A model generated the notes under the pieces. The model was given only the letters and a program-made list of their open reading frames with translations, was not told the DNA's origin and did not search any database. A program made the position numbers and the translations under genes. This document shows positions 7,780-13,099 of a stretch of DNA of 13,099 bases, one piece after another. Source of the DNA: Tubulinosema ratisbonensis (taxonomy: Eukaryota > Microsporidia > Tubulinosematidae); contig RCSS01000093.1 of the NCBI GenBank assembly GCA_004000155.1, positions 1-13,099 on the forward strand. The letters are read 5' to 3'. The stretch's first letter is position 1, and every line of letters begins with the position of its first letter.

Positions 7780-8010
7780 CAAAGCCTGTAAGGTAGGGGA
7801 GACTTAAGCAGTCAATAGATTGCACGGAGTGAGTTTTAGCGGGTGAGAGGCTCACACTATCTTGAGCTATATCTAATTATGCAGAAACATATTTTTTTAT
7901 GTTTCCTTTAATTAGGTATTATACTTTATTTAAAAGGTATAGCGAAAAGATCTGGGTATGGATTTCCCATCCCTAGGCAACAAAAAAAATCTCGACCTCG
8001 AACAAAAAAG
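7780..8010 (+). repeat. Dispersed repeat, copy B
   Basis: The core 7827-7892 aligns without gaps to copy A (49/66 identical) and copy C (45/66). Against copy C the similarity also extends upstream: CAAAGCC...TAAGGTA here matches CAAATGC...TAAGGTA at 12121-12138. Within this copy CTAATTA (7873-7879) pairs with TAATTAG (7909-7915) around AAACATA/TATGTTT, giving an interrupted stem-loop of about 43 nt. A second hairpin, GGG-T-ATGG with CCAT-CCC, follows near 7955-7975. The patch 7790-7870 is clearly richer in G and C than its surroundings. No protein is encoded. It could be a SINE-like element, a solo LTR or a structured RNA relic. Confidence 0.7.
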
Positions 8011-8793
8011 TATTTTTTAGACATGTATATCAAAAACAACTAAAAACAAAGAATTTGCATAAAAAGAGCAAACAAAAAAGAATAATTAATAAAATTATTA
8101 TAATCAATAAAATTATGATAACAGCGCAGCAACAAATATACTTAAGAGATATTCACCTGACCATATAAAGTACTATGTATCAAAGAAAGAAAAAATTAGT
8201 GGCAGTGAAAATTAATGACTTGTTTTAGTATATAAGTATAAGGGGAGGGGCAGAATGAAGTGGTTTTTATGATTAACTGAAAAAGTCAAGAACGTTAGAT
8301 TTAAAAGAAAAATCATTAATTTTTTCATTATGCCAACACCTTTAAACAAATTTAATAAAAACAAAATAGGCGTCGACGGCACATCTAATTATAAATTAAA
8401 TAGTGTTATGATGGCTTATACTTATTAGATTTCAGCAAATTCATATCAATATTTAGCTATCTTAAATTTTAATCACTAAGAAAAAGAATTATTAATTTTT
8501 TAAAAATTTTAATTATTTAGTTAATTGATTTTTGAACGAAGTAATTTATTTTTTATATAATTCTGATTAGAATGTTTTTGATTCAGGTTTTTCGATTTTA
8601 ACATATAACAGATATTCGATTTTACAAATTTATGTTTTTATTTAAAATATCTAATCATTTTTAGTAATAAAACGAAAATAAATAAAATTCTTAAATTTAT
8701 ATTGTAAGATAATCAAGCCCCAAATATTTTATTTTAATAAAAAATCGCCAAAATTAAAAATTAAATTTTGATTTTTTACATGCATTTTGTTAA
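8011..8793. other. Gene-free stretch between repeat B and the Tc1/mariner relic
   Basis: Stops in all frames. A short ATG-started frame of about 32 codons at 8330-8428 resembles nothing that I know. A G-rich spot (AAGGGGAGGGGCAG, near 8240-8253) is unusual for this background. Old element debris is likely, but none is readable. Confidence 0.45.
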
Positions 8794-9894
8794 GAAAAAA
8801 GTATTCGTATTTTATAATTTTGATCTGACGCCAAAATCCAACCGAGAAAATTATTTAACGTTTAATTTTTTATTTATACATGGCTAAGTAATTAAGCGAG
8901 AAAGAAAGGCCTAGAAAGTTATACTTTCAAAGGTAAAATTTACAACTGGGAGTTGCAAGAAAAATTAGAATTGTCAAAAGAAAATTGTAATAATTTTAAA
9001 GCATGTTGACTCAATACATATAAACATGAAATATGAAATTGCAGGAAACTTATGATTTTCGAAGAGATTTTGGAACAAAAAAATGAAATATTAATTCAGA
9101 GATCAAGAACTTCGCTAAAAGAATGACAAAATCTTAATAAAATTCTACCCGAAAAAAGACTCTAGATGTGACAATAAAAAAGCACCTGGATATGCAAGTA
9201 GTAAAGTCATATTCACTTGTAAAGAAATCCCTGCTTTTTACTAAAAACATAAAAAAATATTAGGCTTCTTCAATAATTTTGATTAGGGACCAATAGGATA
9301 ATAAGAAAATTAAATTGAGCAACGAACGTAAGTTCATTTTATGTTATTTTACTGGGAAACTTTCTTTTTGTAGAAATATAGGGAAAGGGGTATTAGATCA
9401 TAATGTTGAAAACCCCATCAAAAGAAAAAGAGTATGCGGTATTACATCTGGGATGCTTTTCATACCAAGGTATGGGAAAATTACATATTTTTTGAGGAAA
9501 CATGTTTGCAGTAAAATATACAATATAATACCTCTGAATTTTTAGGGATTTCGCAATCATAATGGGTCTAAACGATTTTGCTTTTCAGCAGCATAAAGAC
9601 ACGAAATCCACATATAAGTTAGCTAAAGAATTTTAGAAAAAAATACAAATATTGAGCGGCATTTACAGTCTTTAGGCTTTAAAATAGTTAATTGAATTTT
9701 TTGAGCTTTTATGGCGGATAAGATAGGCGATTTATATTCAAAAACGAGTTAAACTAAAGGAGATCAATTTAGAGATCTAGAATGAGATTCCTAGAAACAT
9801 TTGTAAAATTTGCCACTAAGTTTAAAAAAGGAGCGAAGAAGGCTACACTGTTAGGCAAACATATCTTTAGAAAATCAAAGCGAATACTTTTTTC
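8794..9894 (+). mobile_element. Decayed Tc1/mariner-type DNA transposon
   Basis: The broken transposase at 8880-9870 is flanked by a perfect 14-base inverted repeat: GAAAAAAGTATTCG at 8794-8807 and its reverse complement at 9881-9894. The AAAGTATTCG string resembles the inner part of terminal repeats known in Tc1-like elements. The true outer ends were not found by eye; bases beyond the 14-mer do not match well. TTTTTTACATGC just outside the left copy could contain a TA insertion site. From 14-mer to 14-mer the length is 1101 bases, close to the usual size of about 1.3 kb once the outer terminal repeats are added. Confidence 0.75.
8880..9870 (+). pseudogene. Tc1/mariner transposase, disabled by stops and frameshifts
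   Basis: The reading frame is broken many times, but family landmarks occur in the right order. The ATG at 8880 is followed by a stop and then LSEKER, a common N-terminal string. A helix-turn-helix-like stretch with ILIQRSRTSLKE lies near 9088-9123. TIKKHL lies at about 9171-9188, followed by KKSLLFTKN and LSNERKF near 9315-9332, where the family has SDE. The open stretch 9315-9545 continues with the family pattern (ITSGMLF, YGKITYF). After a frameshift come FQQHKDTKSTYKLAKEF (family FQQDNDPKH...), LIEFFELLWRIR (family NPIEnlW) and NEIP, ending at the stop 9868-9870. Of the DD34E catalytic residues, the first Asp reads Asn (9321-9323), the second reads His (9592-9594) and the Glu (9694-9696) is kept, 33 codons on. 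It was full length when inserted and is now dead. Confidence 0.88.
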
Positions 9895-10599
9895 ATCAAT
9901 TATTTTAATATAAAAAGAAAGATTAAAAATTTGTTTTGTTAATACTTTTAGAAAATAATTATTAAACTTTATCGATTATCCTGAAACAATTAAAAGACAC
10001 TAAAAACATTTTTTTTTGTCTCATGATTTAAAATTTGCCAGTAACGCTTTTTTTTTACAAAATGTATATATAATATGAAGAGAGAGCAAAGTAAAAAATA
10101 TTTGGGCAAAAATATAAATATAATGAATTTAATAAAATATTATCCTGAAAACAATTTAATACCTTTAACATATCTTTTGATAAAAAAATCGGGCAAAAAA
10201 AAAAGATCCCGCTTAATAAAAGGTTTGAATATCTAGCGTCATTTAGATAATTGATTCCAATAAACAACCACTTTAAACAGTTTACAAAGGTATTTATTCA
10301 AATTCTTAAATATTTAAAAAATTGTAAAATAAATATCACAAGTTAAATTCAACCCTTTTTATATCAAGATGTAAAAATGCATTTACCAAGTAGACAAAAA
10401 CGCTTAAGAGCCAATGATTTTTTACCATCAGTGACATAAATGGTAAGTGTTTGCGTTGAAATAAAAGTTCAATACTATTTTCAAAATTTTTTTAAAAAAT
10501 ATAGAAATACCTTTAATTTTTTTATAGGCGAATAATTAATTTATTTTAATGTAGTTGGCTAATTTCTCAACAGGTATCCATATGATGTTCTAAAATCCC
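9895..10599. other. Gene-free stretch between transposon relics
   Basis: No protein is recognisable. TTACCAT (10422-10428) and ATGGTAA (10440-10446) form a short perfect inverted repeat. The frame at 10055-10267 on the minus strand is low-complexity and has no support. The C-terminal debris of the minus-strand integrase relic may reach down to about 10600. Confidence 0.45.
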
Positions 10600-10733
10600 T
10601 TTTAAACGATAAAAGCCTTAACAAAAAACCCTCTATTTAAAGTTTTAAATTTCATAATTTTCTTAAAACTCTTATCGGACAACTCCTCTATTCTAAAACC
10701 CTGTGGTTACAATATTGTTTCAAAGGAAACTTT

Positions 10734-10736
10734 NNN
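10734..10736. other. Three ambiguous bases (NNN)
   Basis: An assembly or base-calling uncertainty inside the transposon relic region, just beyond the readable end of the minus-strand integrase. The true length here is unknown, so frames on either side cannot be joined with confidence. Confidence 0.95.
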
Positions 10737-10759
10737 ATCAATAAAGGTTGCTTTAATCA

Positions 10760-11690
10760 ATCATCATAAGCTTTTTTGAATTTCTCAATATATAAAAGTA
10801 AATTGTTTTGTGCCATAAATGTTTTTTCAAACTTATCTAAAGTCAATTTGCCGTTGCTGGGATCAATTATTATAAATAAACATATGGTTTAACCCCTGTT
10901 GATAATGAATCGTGTTGTTGTGTTGATATACAATTTCATCTAAATTAGCCAAATATTTTTTTAAATTTACAGGTAAGATTTTTCTAATTCTTGATTTTAA
11001 AATTTGATTAAATCTCTCAATTTGACCCTGTGATTGAGAATGATATGGTCTTCCATGAACAATTTTTATATCAAATTTTAATTATCTACTCTTAACTAGA
11101 GAATTTACAAAATTCTTTTCATTATCGGATCGAAATATAGCCCATGGTTCTTCTAAATACAATAGCTTTTTCAAAATATTATTAAACGTGCTCGGATCTT
11201 TTGTCTTTATAAAAAAAACAAACACAAACTTTGAGAAGCAATTTAAAAATGTAAAAACATATCTTATTTCTTCGTTTTACGAAGCATACCTAGATAGGTC
11301 AATTGTGTCTACCATTTTTCTTTTAAGTGAAAAGAAAATGTTATGGGATTCAGTGGAACAATATTTTTAGGTTCCCTTCTCTTTTGCAAGCTTCATGTTT
11401 TGAAATATATTCTTAAATGTTTTTCTTGTTATTCCAGCATATTTATCCTCTATTTTCGGTTACAGTTTAGATACTCCTATATGACTTGGTAAATGACAAC
11501 TTTATATTTGTTTAATTTTTTCCACATCAAAACTACAAAAGAATTCTTTTTGAATATCATTTTGAGTAATCTTAAGAATTTAATTTTGTATCTTAAATAA
11601 CTTTGATTTTCTTGTGATTTTTTCTTTTCCTTTCTCAATAAAATACGATCTAGAGTTATTTGTTCAATAAATTTACAATGTCTGTAAATG
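10760..11690 (-). pseudogene. Retroviral-type integrase relic (zinc-binding and rve core)
   Basis: Read on the minus strand. An HHCC-type zinc-binding start is visible as CHLPSHIG (His codons at 11493-11495 and 11481-11483), followed by IEDKYAGITRKTF. The two expected Cys positions read Met and Ala in NMKLAKEKG. The catalytic core follows: VDTIDLSRY (first Asp at 11307-11309), then FSKFVFVFFIKTKDPSTF, FRSDNEKNF (second Asp at 11124-11126) and HGRPYHSQSQGQIERFN (Glu at 11016-11018). There are exactly 35 codons between Asp and Glu, counting one internal stop. Frameshifts occur near 11310 and 10850, with stops at several points. A 30-codon open stretch at 10760-10849 (LTLDKFEKTF) continues the protein. 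Possible further C-terminal remains (FRIEELSDKSF) lie at about 10600-10700. The HGRPxH..SQG pattern recalls integrases of Ty3/gypsy-related elements and the KRBA2/SCAND3 group. Confidence 0.88.
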
Positions 11691-12120
11691 TATTTTCTGT
11701 ATTTATATCAAGAGCTTTAACAATATTACAAAATTTTTTTTAATTTTATTTTTAATTTTTTTCGGGACATTTGAAAAGATTTACATTTTTTTATCTTATT
11801 TTTTCATTTTCCATATATTTATATGCGAGAACGTTTTGGTATACCGTCGTTTAATATTTTAAACAACCATGATTAGTAAATTCTAAAAGCTTTTAATACT
11901 TAACAGGAACGTTTTAGACTACAACAAATAGGAATTTAATATCTAAAAAGTTTTTGTTAAAGTATTAGTATTTACAAAATTACTATTAAAAATTTAATAA
12001 ATTTACAATTAAAACACTCAAAATCTGCTAAAAAATAACACAACTGCTTACTTTACATAATCAAAAACTTTAATGTTTTTTAAATTGTAAATAAAATAAA
12101 GAGCTCATTAACTCGATTAA
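11691..12120. other. Gene-free stretch between integrase relic and repeat C
   Basis: AT-rich with no readable protein. Weak coding-like pieces on the minus strand next to 11690 may be the upstream part of the integrase polyprotein. Confidence 0.45.
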
Positions 12121-12262
12121 CAAATGCACCATAAGGTAACTCCAGGCACTTATAGAAAGCGAAGAGGTAGGTTTTGGAGGGGAAAGGCTCGCAGTGTATT
12201 GCGCTGCGCTTAATTATGTAGAAGCACATTTATTAAGTATTTTTTTAATGAATAGATATTAA
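12121..12262 (+). repeat. Dispersed repeat, copy C
   Basis: The core 12164-12229 aligns without gaps to copy B (45/66) and copy A (41/66). Downstream, TATTT...TTAATGAATA near 12237-12254 matches copy A (about 87-102) with a single base of length difference. Upstream, CAAATGC...TAAGGTA matches copy B. It is the most G+C-rich of the three. It lies between the RNase H and integrase relics of the opposite strand and may have inserted into that retroelement. Confidence 0.65.
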
Positions 12263-12284
12263 TATTTTATATATAGCATTTTCA

Positions 12285-12519
12285 GGAAAGTTTTCACACT
12301 ATTCAAAATATGTTTCACACTTTTCAAAAAATATTTACCACCTTTGAACTCTTACGAAGTGAGATCTTTTAATTAAAGTAGGTTTTTGTGGTCAGTCTTT
12401 ACATGTACTTCAGAGTCAGAAATAATTATTTTGAAGTGTTTAAGTGCTTTGTTAATTACCGAGCACTCCTTTTTAAAGATGATGTAGTTCCTTTGAGATA
12501 CAAGGAATTTTTGACTAAC
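12285..12519 (-). pseudogene. Ty3/gypsy-type RNase H relic
   Basis: On the minus strand a 48-codon stretch without stops (12376-12519) carries SQKFLVSQRNYIIF, KKECS (Glu codon 12466-12468), ALKHF and TDHKNLL (Asp codon 12391-12393). These are the diagnostic RNase H strings that follow reverse transcriptase in Ty3/gypsy pol genes, including two of the catalytic acidic positions. Beyond a stop and a frameshift, RVQRW and FFEKCE follow near 12300-12345, in the family's order. No reverse transcriptase is visible upstream of 12520. It is a fragment of a retroelement and long inactive. Confidence 0.8.
12290..12334 (+). repeat. Imperfect tandem duplication of 22-23 nt
   Basis: The two units begin GTTTTCACAC (12290) and GTTTCACAC (12312), and each ends in TTCAAAA...AT. 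They lie within the decayed downstream part of the RNase H relic, so they may be a local duplication after inactivation. Confidence 0.4.
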
Positions 12520-12757
12520 TTATTTAAGTGGTCTTTTTTAGTATAATAGGCTTGCCCAAAAAAGATATATATAAAAAATTATTTTTTAAAGACCATATAT
12601 TAAATGAAACTATATACTAGCATTTAAAATTAAATTAAAAAATATACCTGTATATAAATAATTGTAAAAAGATAATTAAAAGATCTTTTATATTTTTAAT
12701 GAAAGAAAAAAGATTAAGAAATCATATGAAACCAGATGGATTGAAAGTATAGTAGAA
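12520..12757. other. AT-rich spacer between opposing retroelement relics
   Basis: No reading frame resembles reverse transcriptase on either strand. A 17-codon ATG frame near 12700-12753 has no recognisable match. The junction between the minus-strand and plus-strand element debris lies somewhere here. Confidence 0.4.
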
Positions 12758-13099
12758 ATGAATGATTTAAGGGTTTTTGAAACCTTGAGGTTTATCTATA
12801 ATACATTTCAAAAATTAATTAATTACATTAGATTTGAAAATAATGTTAAATATTTAATTAAAAAGATTAACATTTTTGTAATTTATACAGGCATTCGTGC
12901 ACTTATAGAAAAGTGGTTAACTTTTCTGGGTCCCGAAGTCTACTGTATCTTTGATAATTAAAGAAATAATGGAGATTTTATAACATTTTTGTAATGAATA
13001 TGTTAAATTGCCTACAAATGTTGAGTTTGTCGACTTAAAAAAAGGTCTTTGTATTGGAAATAGCAATGGAGGAGACATTCCTTTGCATTGAAGGTACAC
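12758..13099 (+). pseudogene. Second retroviral-type integrase relic, cut by window edge
   Basis: Plus strand. The open stretch up to 12961 ends with IRALIEKWLTFLG, PEVYCIFDN (Asp codon 12953-12955) and a stop, then NNGDFITF in the same frame. This matches the integrase pattern W...fG.P...SDNGxEF.Nxxf..F. After a frameshift, NEYVKLPTNVE and later NSNGG (13062-13070) follow at roughly the spacing expected for the SNGxxER motif that carries the catalytic Glu; the Glu itself is not clear. Its motifs differ from those of the minus-strand integrase (no HGRPxH block visible), so it is probably a different element family. The call is moderate: the match rests on a few short motifs. Confidence 0.55.

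Noticed and set aside
7780..8010. Self-cleaving ribozyme in repeat copy B
   Set aside because: Hairpins are present, but I could not find the conserved hammerhead core in a consistent arrangement.
8330..8428. 32-codon ATG frame between repeat B and the transposon
   Set aside because: Too short, no recognisable motif, and placed among element debris.
9315..9545. Open frame of 76 codons on the + strand
   Set aside because: It lacks an ATG start and is an internal piece of the broken Tc1/mariner transposase, not an independent gene.
10055..10267. 70-codon minus-strand frame
   Set aside because: Low-complexity hydrophobic product in AT-rich DNA, no start-site motif and no similarity to any family.
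11188..11370. 60-codon + strand frame
   Set aside because: It is the antisense shadow of the minus-strand integrase relic, which has clear family motifs.
12917..13099. 60-codon minus-strand frame at the right edge
   Set aside because: It overlaps the plus-strand integrase-like stretch and has no recognisable motif of its own.

Overview
The window is very AT-rich and reads as nuclear DNA of a microsporidian. Three points suggest this. The genes are intronless, short-spaced and eukaryotic in type (a BUD32/PRPK kinase and a TATDN1-class TatD protein). Start codons are abutted by C-rich motifs (ACCC or ACC next to ATG), as described for microsporidia. There are no bacterial ribosome-binding sites. 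The long gene-poor flanks full of decayed transposons point to one of the larger, transposon-rich microsporidian genomes. A genus cannot be assigned from the sequence alone.

Layout. Positions 1-1402 hold the end of a dispersed repeat (copy A) and otherwise non-coding DNA. Positions 1403-7564 are the gene block, all on the + strand: an unrecognised 789-residue protein, an unrecognised 169-residue protein, a TatD-family metal-dependent hydrolase (TATDN1 type), a 461-residue protein with a lysine-rich tail, and BUD32, the KEOPS kinase needed for the tRNA t6A modification. The last three are tightly packed (gaps of 53 and 28 nt). The first two share an identical 10-base motif directly before ATG.

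Positions 7565-13099 contain no intact gene I can support but are a graveyard of mobile elements: repeat copy B (about 7780-8010); a full-length but broken Tc1/mariner transposase (8880-9870) with a 14-base inverted-repeat core on each side; a minus-strand retroviral-type integrase relic with exact DD35E spacing (about 10760-11690); repeat copy C (about 12121-12262); a minus-strand Ty3/gypsy-type RNase H relic (about 12285-12519); and a second, plus-strand integrase relic running off the right edge.

The less expected signals are the three-copy dispersed repeat (66 bases align without gaps in all copies), a 26-base near-perfect palindrome just upstream of the 789-residue gene, the shared start-site motif, and a 31-base tandem repeat that forms the whole upstream region of the TatD gene. 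I see no CRISPR array, tRNA or rRNA. I do not see a convincing new multi-gene system. The two orphan genes with the shared start motif and the dispersed repeat are the best candidates for undescribed biology.
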